A stretch of DNA of 64,000 bases from Allantophomopsis cytisporea (taxonomy: Eukaryota > Ascomycota > Leotiomycetes > Phacidiales > Phacidiaceae): NCBI GenBank assembly GCA_024752435.1, contig CP103032.1:868001-932000 (forward strand), written 5' to 3'. Below, one piece after another: positions 11,681-23,745 of this stretch (its first letter is position 1; each line of letters starts with the position of its first letter). A program made the translations under genes and the position numbers. The notes below the pieces were generated by a model. The model was not told the origin of the DNA, ran no database searches, and saw only the letters and a list, made by a program, of their open reading frames with translations.

Positions 11681-13827
11681 GTTTCGTAGCAAAGTTGGAG
11701 ATCATGGATCGGCGCTGTATGATTACGGAGTACAGCCGTCACTTCTCGACAGACAGCCAAAGCATTACGGACTGCATCAATCCTACACGCGTATGTATGA
11801 GCAGCCGACGATGAAAGGCAAATCGAATGCAACATTACCCCGTTTTAATATCAAGTGAATCAGTGTTCTCATTCCCCTCATTCCCCGATCGAAGCTTTCG
11901 AATAGAGATGCAGGAAATTTAGTTTACAGACTGAGTAAAATATTCGTATAGTAGCATCGAGGCCGCTTCCCGGCTTCCACGCGAGCTCCCAGCGATAGAG
12001 ATAAAAGAAAGACAGAGATGAATGTGCAACCTTGGATAGTGATGGTGGCTGGTGGTGGGCAGCATATGGGCCCCGATTGGATGACTGTTTAACTTCTCGA
12101 GATTGAGGGCTCGTGCCTTGCAAACATCAGCCGGCTATAAGCCTTAAATTTCAGCTTTACGATTGATGGCGATTTAGGTGTTGATAGAGTAAACACAAAA
12201 CTTCTTTCCATATTCACAATTCCAGCAGTACCTAACTAGATCTAAAGTATCCGATTAAGGTACTTTGGGTGTTCGATAGATGTTCAATACCTTATTCACA
12301 CAGCAGATAGAGTCATGTATGGGAGGACTCTAATTGAATGATATCTACCTTACCTATGTAAGCACTGGACATGGAAGAGTGCTAGCGAGTTCGCCCGTCG
12401 ATATCTCAGCTTGTATTGTTTATCTTACTTATGGCTTCATTATCTAAAAACAGCAAAAAGATACGTACTTTCCACTAAGTACCTACTCATAACGAAGAGT
12501 TCCAAAGAAATGAGTGAGTTGTGCGCATGAAATGGAATACAAGGTACTTCGTAAGTCAAAACTCTCAATCCCTTCATAACTCTCCAAATTTTATACCTCA
12601 AGCAGCGTTCCGGAAAGTCAAGTAGCCCAAAGTTATCGTTCAGACCTCATCCAGACAAATTCAGGGTTAAGTTGGATCCATCTTTTTCCTCCTACTACCA
12701 ATAAAACCTCACAGAAGTCGCCATTCTCGCCATTCATCGAGGTACACGGTAAGGCTTAAGGAGCTCCCAGCACAGTTACTACTCTATCTTCCAATCAAAC
12801 TGGGTGATCTGGCGGCGGTAGACATATCCCCCGCATTTGTCTTCGAACTCTCGTGAAGCCCCCCTCTTTTGAGAGCAGTCAAACCTTCAAGCTCTCGAGC
12901 TCGAGTCTTCATATTCATGGCCAACGATAGACTTTGGGGAAATCTGCCTTATTGGTGATGGTTATACAAGCGTCCACAAGAATGTCATAAGCGGTGGCCA
13001 CTGTCTTTTGTGATCTGTTGAACTTGGAGAATGAAAAGGCTCACCAACCCTCCCTCCATTGTATTTATCATCACTCTGCTGCCACTTGGTCTTTTCACCA
13101 CATACATCCTCTGAAAATCGTGACCATAAACATACAAATACTCATACTTTCTCACAACTCAGATCTCAGATCTCCAATTCTCTGAAGTCCAAAGTCGTTG
13201 TTTCTCTTGCCCTACTACGCAGACATATTTAACAGCCGTGTATCGATCCGACCCGCAAATCGTAACGCAGCGCAAATCCCCGTTCAGGAACAAGAGAGCT
13301 TCAGCGCGGCGAAAACGGCAAATTGCTTACAATCGAGAGATTGGAATTGGTTCACGGTACTCGTGAGATCCAATCTGTCCTTCTTCTGCTCGGTTTCCCA
13401 TACCTAGTAAACCCGGTAGATTGGGTTTTGAGGGAGTGCAAGCAATCGTGTCCTTGTCAGTGTGTCGTTTACACGGTCTAAGGAGTTTTATCCACCTCGG
13501 GACCCGCCGAAAAGCTGCTACCCACAACGCATCACGACAGAATCACTCCACCTGAGGACTTCCTGAGTCCACGACCGCCCGACCTGCTACGATACTTGCG
13601 TGATGCGAGGAAGATTCGGGTTTATTTTCAACAACCCAAAACGTGTTGCGTCGGAATTTGCAGGCTGTTCATTTGCGTGCAAATTTTTTAACTGAATTTC
13701 GACATCATTGTATTGACATAAGTGAAGACAAGAAAAAGGTCAAGTCACGAAGTCAAATGAAAGATTGTGTTATAAGTCACTCTCAACCAGCCTCTGCTCT
13801 GCTATTATTCTCCATCTTCCAACCCAG

Positions 13828-13881
13828 TCAACAACAACAACAACAACAACAACATCAACAAGAACAATAACAACATAATAA
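13828..13881 (+). repeat. CAA-rich trinucleotide tract in the bHLH gene leader region
   Basis: A run of CAA triplets with a few CAT, GAA and AAT interruptions lies about 190-245 bases before the bHLH start codon. Such CA-rich, G-poor stretches are common in fungal 5' leaders. It probably lies in the transcribed leader, but the transcription start is not known. Confidence 0.7.
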
Positions 13882-14072
13882 CCAACACAATACTTCTCTA
13901 GACTACATTGTTCACCTTTGATCTACCCATATCAAAGTTATAGTCTATCAAACTCCTTCAATATCTACCTCACTCATCCATATCTTACATATACCCTGTA
14001 ACCCACCACGCACATCACCAGTTGATTTTATCATCAAACCATCACACCTCTCATACACAACACAATATAGCA

Positions 14073-15357
14073 ATGCCGCAACAACCCGACAACAAATATT
14101 CCAAGGCGTCTGTGGATTATTTCACAATTCCTGCCAAAAGGCAACAAGTAAGTTGATCCCATTTTCATCTAGGAAGGACATTCGTATTCCTGTTCTCGAT
14201 TAAATTGATCTTCCGATTCATTACTATTTATCCAAACTCCCCCGCATCCACGTGCATAACTAATATCGGTATTTAGAATGTTACCATTTCCCCTCAGTAC
14301 TCAAATTGGAACAAGTCCCCCTCAAGTAGTGAGCGATCACACTCGGCCTCCAATTCCTACGACGAGTCATTATATTCTGCCACCACAACACCAATAGACC
14401 TTCCCAGTCACTCCAAGAACCCATCATTTGTTGGAACTTGGGATACTCTTCCAGATTTCAGCCTCCCAACCAAAATGGAGACTACGTACCCTCCAACAGC
14501 TTTCGATGACTGGATGCAATGGGATGATCCATTGTTGTCGCCTACAGACCTTTCTTCATCTATCAACGTCAAGTCGGAAATGTTGACACCACCACTCACA
14601 ACCATTGACTGTATCGACAACTCTGTCATCACATTCGGTGACCTCTCAGATGATGCAGCTTCTTTCCAAACAGAATGCACAAAATCTCGCCCATCATTCT
14701 CTCCTCAACTATCATATGCACGACCAAGCAACGAACTTACGCCTGCGCAACGCCAAAGGCTTCAAGAGATCGCTATGACACAAACGACCTCCCACTCCTC
14801 ATACTCGTCGGATGAGTCCTCACCAGAACCATATGATCATGGTACTAAGCGCAAGTCTATCTGCGAAGATGATGATGATGAGGATGAGACTCCAAAAAAG
14901 ACACGCCGCGCAGCTCCTAAGAAGTCTGCACACAACATGATTGAGAAGCGTTACCGCACAAACCTGAACGATAAGATCGCCGCTCTTCGAGACAGCGTAC
15001 CAAGTCTGAGAGTAGCACGGAAAAACTCTAATGCAGCAAACAACAATATGGAGTGCGAGGAAGATTTGCAAGGTCTCACACCTGCTCATAAGCTCAACAA
15101 AGCTACAGTAAGTTCTCACACCATTCAATTATATGAGACTCATTTCTAAGAAGTTTCATTAGATCCTCTCAAAATCTGTCGAATACATTTCCCATCTGGA
15201 ACGCCGCCATCGCACGCTTATGAAGGAGAACAAGAACCTGAAATCACGTATCGAAGCCTTTGAGATGCTGATGCTCGCCAATTCCAATTCTCCACAATCT
15301 ATCAACTCTCCTCAAAGAAACCAAAAGCCGGTCTCTTCGCGGTCGGAATCTTTCTAG
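14073..15357 (+). CDS. SREBP-type bHLH transcription factor without membrane anchor
   Basis: Exons 14073-14147, 14277-15107 and 15163-15357 give 366 residues; both junctions are phase 0 and intron 1 has a CTAAT branch site. Residues 26-225 are Ser/Thr/Pro-rich with acidic patches. A Lys/Arg-rich stretch follows an acidic run at about 221-227. The basic region SAHNMIEKRYR (242-252) has Tyr251, the residue that distinguishes SREBP-class bHLH proteins and permits binding to sterol-regulatory elements as well as E-boxes. Helix 1 runs about 253-271, then a long loop of about 25 residues, then helix 2 and a zipper-like tail split across intron 2. No transmembrane segments follow, so it resembles SrbB-type factors rather than membrane-bound Sre1/SrbA. 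The target genes are unknown. DNA-binding class is firm; orthology to SrbB is inference. Confidence 0.88.
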
Positions 15358-17532
15358 GTCCTTCGTTCTTGGTCTTTCTTCTTTTATAGCCTTACGTTGA
15401 ATCTCTTAATGAAAGTGAAACAAAGTTACATTCATGTGGAGTTTTGATTAAAAGAGCTGGTCTACTCTCAAGGTCGTGTTTACTCAAGCGGGGGAATCAC
15501 ATGGGGCGTTATGGACAAAAAAATGTATCTTTAGTCGTTCAACGATTAATATGGGTTGGGCAACGACGGTTATAGGGGCCAAAGGCACGGCAGGACAAAG
15601 CCGGATAGGATAGGAAAAGAAATCTCCAAAACTCCCTTTTATCAAAATCAAAGACTCAAACAAATCACCTTGACCAAGTCTTAGTGTCTGCCTGATTTTG
15701 GGTGTGTGTAAAATGGTCAATATTCAAATCAATCTATCTATCTCATGCCCTCTGCAAAAGTCAAGAGTACACACGTGATCAATATGAGAAGAAATTCCCG
15801 ACAGGTGCCATGCCATAACTACCTACATGTATGCAGTTATCCACCTCCCGGATTCAAATTTGCTAACAGGTTCCATCTGTAAATATGCATTGCCCCCCTG
15901 CCCCATATATTCCCAACTAACGAATCACCACGTTCCAACTTCAGCTCACATCCTCGGCTGTGTTATACCCAGAGCTCCGGCCTGCGGACACAAGATATGC
16001 CAACAACCTCTACTCTATGTACAAAGAAGACGTCTTATTTCCTGGTCTACCACAGCCTACGGCATACTTCCGTGCACGAAATGCTTGCGTTACTTTCTAG
16101 GCATGTGTCCACCATCCACTAGGCGCGCGCTCGCACCCCCGTTGGGGCGCCTGTGAACAAGGATAGCGGGAGTACCCGTGGCATGGTGAGCTGATATTTT
16201 GGGATCATGGCACCACTACAGGGGTGACGTGCTTACCGAGCTCATCTGCCTTGTGCCCTTCGCTTTGCGACTTTATGTATGTGAGAATTGCAGTGTTGCG
16301 CATGCGTATCCTAGTTGCACTCTTATACGGGGACTTGCGGCAGTTTACGTGGATTTCAATGTTTTGCTTTTGCTTTTGTTCGGGGTTCGGACTCTGACGA
16401 TGGTTGCTGTGTACATAGGGTGGCGCCGGGCAAAGCACCCGGAATGTAAGTCAGCATGTGATTTCTATTGTAAGTCTTCATCGTTCTCGGTGATTCCCTC
16501 CTCGCATCTTCTTCTTCTTCTTCAACCGATAGAACTATCTGTTCTTGCAGTGTGGCGGGTTTTTATTTGTTTTAGAAGTGCATCCGTTGGAGACATAATA
16601 ATCGTTTCAACTCTGGTCAATCACTCAGCATCGGTCATATATCCCACCACCGTCAATTCTCAGAATAGTCTGATACTTCATACTCCACTGAAAGATGCGA
16701 GGAACGTTCAGAGAGATGAAAGACTCCATGAGTCCGAGACTGGATCCTCTGTGTCCTTTTCAATAAGCATACATTTCTGATCCCCTGATATCTTACCTCA
16801 CAACAGGTGGGGGGATGATAGAGATGGTCGTATTGCTCTAGAATGGGTTTCGTTTGAGGCTGAGGAGGTGATTTAAATTCTCACTTATCAACCCCCCCCA
16901 AGTCCTCAATCTTTTTCGAAGTCATTGATCTTGAGGAGTCATCTTCAATAGGGAATAAGGTCTGCCAAGGACATGACCATCAACTGTAAGTCAGGGATGC
17001 GGATCAATCCCATCTGTCACTTGACATATTTTCTCTTATATCATGCTTGCCCTCTTTCCGCGCTTTGGATAGTCTATGAATCATATTCTATTCGACCATC
17101 GATGGAATCAGGGGGAGATAGTTTTCCAACATAAAACGTTCACACAAGGTCGGTTCCCAGACTTAAGAGTACGAGGTAAACATCCCATTTTCTCCAAGAA
17201 CAAGTTCAGAATGAAGCTTGATGCCAAGATACTCCTACAGGTCAGATTAGTCGCACAGGTCAAGAGATACTCGAAGATGTCACAACGGTGTAAGTCGAGA
17301 CAACAATATAGCACGAGATAGTTCCAAAGATCAAAATCATTCAATGAAAGCAATAGAAAACAACAGATACTCAGATGATGATTCAAAGGCTATGATATAT
17401 AGAAGAGCACAACACCGCAACAAAACAACCCGAACGCCATACACAAACTTTCCAAGTTTTCCCACACAATCAACCATCATTCACGGTCTCCATTAAACAT
17501 ACTCGACATCAAAAGTAGCATCTCCTCTGAAA
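15358..17532. other. Convergent intergenic region
   Basis: Lies between the 3' ends of the bHLH and amine oxidase genes. A 193-codon plus-strand frame (16199-16780) is low in protein-like features and has no recognisable domain. Several GTAAGT motifs occur without a matching coding model. A short C tract sits near 16893. No RNA gene seen. Confidence 0.4.
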
Positions 17533-19724
17533 CTACTTCTTACAGCAAGATCCGCCAGAGACGAGCTTGCTCTCACGATCAGTACCATCATAGACCTTGC
17601 CACCGAGACCCGCGATCTGAGAGGGAGTAGAGCAGTAGGAAGGTGGAACATCAAGGACCGGGTTCTTAGTGAAGAAGTTTCTTGGGCGAAGGAGGAGAGT
17701 CATTGGCTCAGCCGGCATGACTGGGAAGTCCTCTGGGGATGGGAAATGGGTGATACCGAAAGTGTGCCAGAGGACAACATCTTCGTTGTCGATGTTGACA
17801 TCACCATCCTGAACCCATTCTGGGATACCCTTAGATGGCTCACCGGAGGTCTGCGGCACGTGGCGACCGGCTGGGAAGATTTGCTCATCGTCATACTTGG
17901 TCACATGCACGGCGTGGCGGGCGAATCCAGCACGCTTCCAGACAAGAGATCCTGGCTTTGGAAGGAGACCTGGGACTTCACGGGACACGAGCTTGTAGCC
18001 GACAGGCTTCTTGGAGTATGGGTTGATCTTGTTGGTGTTGACCATCTCCCAGGTGCGCGAGGTGGCACCATTGTAGTCGGACAACGACTCCTTGACTGTG
18101 CTGTACTTGGTCTTCTCAGCGTAGAAGGCGTTACCATAGAAGTTCTCCTTGGAACCGACCTCACCAGCGCCTTGCTTGGCGTCAACCTGGAATACGGTGT
18201 TGTTTGGTCCGTCGATGTTTGGGTCTACACGCAAGCAGAACAAGTGCTGGTGGTTGTGGGCGTTAACACCTGGGTAAACCTCAGTTCCCCATCCATGGAG
18301 ATCCTCACCCTCATTCATGGCGTAGGTGTTTAGGATACCGGTCAACTTGATCTCAAGCTGGATTGTACCGTCCTGGTGCAAGATCCAGTAGACACAGTAC
18401 TCGTAGTTGGCAGCAGTGAAGACATGGGATACGATGAGCTTGCGGCCACGGGTGACGATGACGGACTCGTCACGGAAATCGGTGTGCTTGAACAGAATAC
18501 CAGCATCCTCCTCGTGAATGCAGATAGCATTCTTGATGGTGGTGCTCTCACCGGCGCGGTTGACAAAGGCAGCGTCCATGTAATGAATAGCTCCCTTGCA
18601 GTCACAGCCAAGCGCGAGGGAGTTGGTCATGTAACCTCCTCCGTACTCGCCAAGATCGAAGGCGTGCTTACGCTGATGTGGGTGCTCTGGGTTTCCGTAT
18701 GGGACAACCATCTCAGCGAGAGAGAGTCTGTAGAAGGTGGAACGCTCATTTCCCTTGTCGTTGTAGGTAATGTTGTTCAAGACAATACCCTCCTTGTAAT
18801 TGAAGCCCACATGGAACTTCCAGTTTTGCCAGGTGATCTCGCGACCATCAATCTTGAAGGAAACGCCCTCTGGCTGTGTAATGTTGATTGGCTTGATGTC
18901 GGTTCTGTATCCACCATCCTTCTCGACGGATGCTGGGTGGTAGTTGTTTGGTGCGGCCTTGCTGAGTGGTCTACGAACCGTTGGAATATCGATATGGATG
19001 ATCTCCTTCTTGTTGGCATCGTAGATAGGGCAGAAGTCGAGTGGGAAGGAGTACTGGGAGTCGTCCATATGTGGTCTGTAGTACATAAGAGCCTGTTGAA
19101 GACGGACATTGCTGCCGAATCTCTCGTCATAGCCAATGGTCCATGCTAATGAAAGTCGTCAGTGTAAATTTCGAAGGTATTCGATAGTTTTGACTTACGA
19201 TCACAGTACACTTTGTGCATATCCGTTGCTGGAACGCCACTAATCACACACTGCTCAATGACCTTTGGATCCTTTCGCATGGCAATTTCTACATCTTGCA
19301 GATCTTCCATAGTAATCTAGAACCAAATATTAGATAATCGTTTCCTCGTACGTAAGACCTCAAATACATTGAGATTTGGGAAACTCACCAATGGCTGTAC
19401 ACCCTCCATCTTAACCCACTCAATGATCTTTCCCGACTTCAAGTCCACAAGTCCATCGTACACGTTGCTGTCGGCACCAATAACAACAACATCTGCAATT
19501 CTGGCGGGCCGTGGGGTACCGACTGGATCGGCCAACCACGCCAGCATCTGCTTCTTCCTTGGCTCATGAAGAGAAATGGCATTGTATGCTACCTTGCCAT
19601 GTTCCTTGCGGATGATAGAGGCAGCTTGCTCGATCTCAGCGTTGGAGAGCGGATCGAATGGGTGAGGAGGGGCAGTGTTGCCTGTGAGGTGGGAGGTAAC
19701 GGATTGGAGGCGGTCGAGCGCCAT
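17533..19724 (-). CDS. Copper amine oxidase (topaquinone enzyme)
   Basis: Exons 19724-19389, 19316-19199 and 19145-17533 give 688 residues. The second junction restores CDPWTIGYDERFG, a family hallmark. The enzyme oxidises primary amines to aldehydes with release of H2O2 and ammonia. Active-site residues are visible: the general-base Asp315 in FDLGEYG, the topaquinone precursor Tyr399 in TAANYEY, and copper ligands His450, His452 (HNHQHLF) and His618 (GITHFPSPED). Spacing closely matches the Hansenula enzyme. The start at 19724 (MALDRLQ) is chosen because relatives begin there, although an upstream in-frame ATG exists at 19781. The C-terminus ends SCCKK, not a classical PTS1, so peroxisomal location is not supported by the tail. 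Such genes commonly serve amine use as nitrogen source and respond to GATA factors; that is family knowledge, not shown here. Confidence 0.95.
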
Positions 19725-21495
19725 TGTGGGGGATATGTGATATGATAACGAATTTAAGAAGTGCTTTTTGTGTATCTGCAATCAATGCAAATGGGAGGGA
19801 AACGAACTCGTATGAGAAGGAACGAGGATATACTTTTTTTCTATGATAGATTATAGGTAAAGGTCTGATGGGAGGGTCTTGCGATGTCTATATACTTTCT
19901 GCCCTTTGCCTGCGTTTTGGATTCACGTTCCGATAAAGAATATCTTTTGGGCGTGCAACTGACAGGGTGATGGATTAGCGCGAGGGTCTTCAGGACCCGA
20001 TATATCAATTGGGTCAAGGTAACGATAATGTCAAAAGTCGATCTAATTGCTTTGGTTCCTGTTGGCTGGAAGGGTGTGTATGGATGGATGGATGGGTACG
20101 TGGGCACGAACGGCTATGGGTGTGGAGGGGGAGAGGATGAGCATTTCCATCGCGTATGCCGGCGTGGATGGATTGGATATCGGGCTCAGAGTGCGAGGGG
20201 GGCGCATATCGGCCGGCAACCGATTCTTCTGATTTTAATTCATATGGATGCTGGATCTAGCCATGAAAGTAAACTTGCCTGACTTTATGCCGCTGATAAG
20301 AAATAAGAAATAAGAAATGAGAAATGAGAAATTCGAGATTAGAAAGTAGAAAGTAGAAATTAGAAATAAACAGAATATAGATGCGCTGAGTTGATTTCAC
20401 GTTCGTATTGAGAGGATAGTGCATGTTGTCGGTGATACTTTGTGGAGGTGGTTGATTGTATTGACCATTAATTACATTCACACGCCGACTGAGGCGCGTA
20501 TTCATACATTTGTCAATTTATATTTCTTGCTAGGTAGGTAGTACTTCTATGGAATTCACCTGTAGTTTTACTATTCTCTTATTTTTATGTTCGCCATCAA
20601 TATCCACCAGAAATACAAAGGAATTCTGCTCCTACAAAGAATCCTATGACTGTCTCATTATTTCATGACCAGAAACAAAATAAAAAAGTTTCCCTCTATC
20701 ATGACGGCCGATTGATAACACCGCGATAAGAAACCGAGCCACGGCCACCCGATTGGCGACAGATGACTGGCGCATAGCCGGATAAATTATCAGTTTTGGG
20801 TTTGGCGGATAGTGGAATGGGTGGGAATGGTGAATGGGAGCGCGCATGGTGGAAATTCTGGTGGAAGCTTTTCCAGACTGAGCGTTGCAGTCCGACGGTA
20901 GGAGCAAGGACATGCACGCAGCAGATGAGGAACATGCATAATTCATCGTCATCATTGTCACAATCAACATTTTTATCTTCATACCCAGATTTATCATCGA
21001 ATTGCTCTGTACAAATCCATATAATACAGACAGTATCCAATTGCCATTCATGTGTCTGCTTACGCATCCGAACTTGACCGAGTTTCACTGGGGTCGGTCC
21101 TCGCAGTCCGTCCGTGGCTGCTTCTCGTCCGAGTCATTACATGGTCATTAATCTGTAATGCGGAGATACACAATCTATCAAGGTCAGATGTGTATGAATA
21201 GCAGCATTACTCCGTATCAACACAATCTGCCCTATCACCTGCATCATAACGCTTGGACTTACTCAATTAGTATTCATCAACGCCATATCTTTGATGACGC
21301 TCGCAACACATAAGGCAAAGAGGTCCGACACTGAGCTCCTCATTTTGCCTCCTCCTACGGGATGTTCACTCCTAAGAGTGGGAGGAGAATTGGATTGCTA
21401 AGATTTTGTTACGCCATAACATATACACCATGCTTCCACAAATCTATCATCCCCAACGATCATACGACAACCAAGGTAGAGTGTCTCCCGATGAG
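19725..21495. other. Intergenic region between amine oxidase and esterase
   Basis: Contains the amine oxidase promoter and the esterase 3' end. Several TGATAA cores (for example near 19743, 20292 and 20711) could bind nitrogen-type GATA factors, but single cores are common by chance. TGGA-rich short repeats sit at 20080-20095. Short open frames on both strands at 20.6-21.1 kb look random. Confidence 0.4.
20292..20368. repeat. Purine-rich GAAATAA-type tandem repeat
   Basis: About eight imperfect 7-base units, moving from AGAAATA to AGAAATG to AGAAAGT forms. One strand is nearly pure purine. It lies about 570-640 bases upstream of the amine oxidase start and looks like a degenerate microsatellite. 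Confidence 0.8.
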
Positions 21496-22695
21496 TCAAC
21501 ACACATTTGGCCCAGACTCTAAAGTTTTCGCTACCTGCTGTGCGAGAACATTATGCATCGGGTATGTGGGATGGAGGCTGTTCAGCCAGAAATATTCGTT
21601 TACAGGAATACCACAAGTGATATTGAAATAATCCTGTGTCGGTGTTCCACTATTGCAGTATCAACGGATTAGTCAAACTCAACCTTTGGACCCGCAGCAT
21701 AATATCCGTCTTCCTACAAAAAGACCCGCAAACCTACTTGGCATATCCATCGCAGTATTGCGTGGTATTCAGATATCCACTAGTCTGCGGGAACGACTTT
21801 GGATTATCCAGTACCTCATTGAATAGCGAATTTGTATCGAAGATGAAGACATTCGTCTTTTTCGCCAACGTCGCAGCGAATTCCTTCAACCTTCCATTCC
21901 AATCCTCAATATCCGCCTCCTCCAAAGCGACACTCGTATCTCCCTGTGCAGTTGTCAGCGGGCTCCTCTGCACCGGCGGAACATTCAGCAGCAGGAAGTT
22001 TCGCGCGCCAGTCGCATAGAGCATGTCGAATAGTCCACCAAAAACGTCGAAGATCAGCGTATTCAACACGGTGCTATTAAGTCTACCCTGCGCATACGAG
22101 TTTCCTGCATCGTTGATACCGATAAATACTGCGAAGAGGCTATCACTGCTTTCCCATTTTACACTCTGGTGCGCACCATAAACTGGGAAGAATTCGTTCT
22201 CGACTTGCTCTGCGACTGAGGAGACGGTGGGAAGGTAGGGGGCTACGAGCGCAGAGTCTACCGTTGCCCCGCCGTAGGCGAGATTGTAGGTCAGAACGAG
22301 GGATTCGTTATATGTTGTTGTTAGGTAGTCGACCCAATTGGGGCCATTGGATGAGGTATAGCCAGGATAAGTTGGATTTCCGAGAGAGGAAGTAGCGGTG
22401 GGTTGAGTGAGAGAGGCATTGAAACCTGTCGTTGTGTATGAATCACCGCTGCAAGAAGGTCAGATGGTAGGTTCGATTTCTCTTCTTCTCTGGTCTTTAG
22501 GAAAGGGTCTCTTAGTGAATCCATTACAGAGGATGAGACTTACAAGACGAAAGCATGCTTGATACCATCCCAACCAGGCCAGCCAGGCGCTGCTTTACAG
22601 CTTGCATTCGGATTGTGTGGTGGTGGCCTAGCTACCGCCATGGACGTCCAACATAAAACCGTAACAGCAGCATATTGTAGAGATATAGAATTCAT
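21496..22695 (-). CDS. Secreted GDSL esterase (SGNH hydrolase, CE16-like)
   Basis: Exons 22695-22544, 22448-21738 and 21649-21496 give 338 residues. The last intron has a GACTAATC branch site, and the junction reads GYA-N-GTPTQDYF. Residues 1-22 are a signal peptide. The nucleophile motif FGDSYT (Ser54) spans intron 1. The oxyanion motif GIND is at 161-164. Near the C-terminus WLNSLHPT carries the catalytic His314, with Asn311 where many GDSL enzymes have Asp. Family knowledge: fungal CE16 members are acetylesterases that remove acetyl groups from xylo-oligosaccharides and help plant cell-wall breakdown. The esterase fold and secretion are well supported; the substrate is inference. Confidence 0.88.
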
Positions 22696-23745
22696 CCTAG
22701 AGTAAGCTGAGTTGATAAAAATAGTGCTACAACCCAAATCAAGGAAGACGGGATCAACAAGAATTAAATATTAAGCAATAAAACACAATGCTTCAGTCTC
22801 GTAACCACATACATACCCACCACCCAAGAAAGTGCACTGCTTTTGATGATATACCCTTCTACAAAATGTCGACATCGTACATGTATTCCCTTACACCCGA
22901 ACGACTGAGAAATGGTTTTTTAAAAAAGGTTTAGCGTTGGGTAGGAAGATCAATAGCTTCAACTATGTGACAATATAATTGGGTCCGCACTGAATCTACC
23001 CTGCATCATGCGCATAATGGAGTCTCTCCAGGTTCCCGCGATCGAACCAAAGCCGGCACAAAAGCCTTATTTTACTCTCCATACCCCTAGGATTCTACAA
23101 GCGAATACTCTGCCATCGACCGCAAAGAATCGATGAATGACGAAGTGTTCACCGCAAATTCAGGGAAGCATGCTACAGCAATCCTTGGGGCTGCAAGAAC
23201 GACATGGAGGACTAGTGGCTACTGCGGAGGGAGAGCCTCCGCATTGGCTTCTTGGGGGTAATAATCTAGAGTGCGGGGACGGATATATTTATTCAGAGTG
23301 ACCGGTAAAGATGATTAATGATATAGATGAGTGGGGAAAGTATGATGGTACACCAAGGGAACGGTAAACGGTATTAGAAATGTCCGAGTTTGCCATTGGA
23401 GGACGTGAGGACCTAGTGATGATACATACGAACGAGGTCATAAACGAGAATATCATAGTGAATGTAGCGTAAGCTACATGTATCATGAAAAACCTAATTC
23501 AATCACATATCTTCAGTTGCCCGTGTTCACGGACTCACTTATGAAGAGACTCAGCCACATTCAAATCAGTAATAAAAGATTATTCCCTACACATATGCCT
23601 ATGCAAATAGGACCACCCAAAAGCCCAGTCCATCAGAAAGAAGAAGGAAGAAAGCAATGAAGAAAATAAAGTGCAACGGTTGCACACATGGTAGATATAC
23701 ACAGCGCGGACGAATTCAGACTAATGACAGCTTTTGTTACTTGCT
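22696..23745. other. Intergenic region between esterase and AP-2 alpha
   Basis: Should hold the esterase promoter and the AP-2 alpha 3' untranslated region. Two very short open frames here look random. No repeat or RNA gene seen. Confidence 0.45.

Larger units (their letters stand above)
9077..14072. other. 5-kb gene-poor region
   Basis: No gene I can name. Two places look slightly protein-like. A minus-strand frame at 10240-10539 has a possible splice acceptor near its start. The plus strand at about 11000-11700 has patches of sensible sequence in changing frames. Neither gives a continuous spliced model. The right end (about 13.6-14.07 kb) must hold the bHLH gene promoter and leader. Confidence 0.4.

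Noticed and set aside
13643..13870. 75-codon frame ending in a poly-Gln run upstream of the bHLH gene
   Set aside because: The Gln run is just the CAA-rich leader tract; the rest has no coding character. An upstream regulatory frame remains possible but is unsupported.
16199..16780. 193-codon plus-strand frame
   Set aside because: Leu/Val/Ser-rich with Cys scattered, no domain, no splice context, no recognisable start region; likely chance.
18376..19149. 257-codon frame antisense to the amine oxidase gene
   Set aside because: The sense strand carries all active-site motifs and in-phase splice sites; the antisense translation is Val/Leu-rich without domains.
23030..23065. GTTC/GAAC inverted motif resembling a tRNA T-arm
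   Set aside because: No matching acceptor, D or anticodon arms around it.
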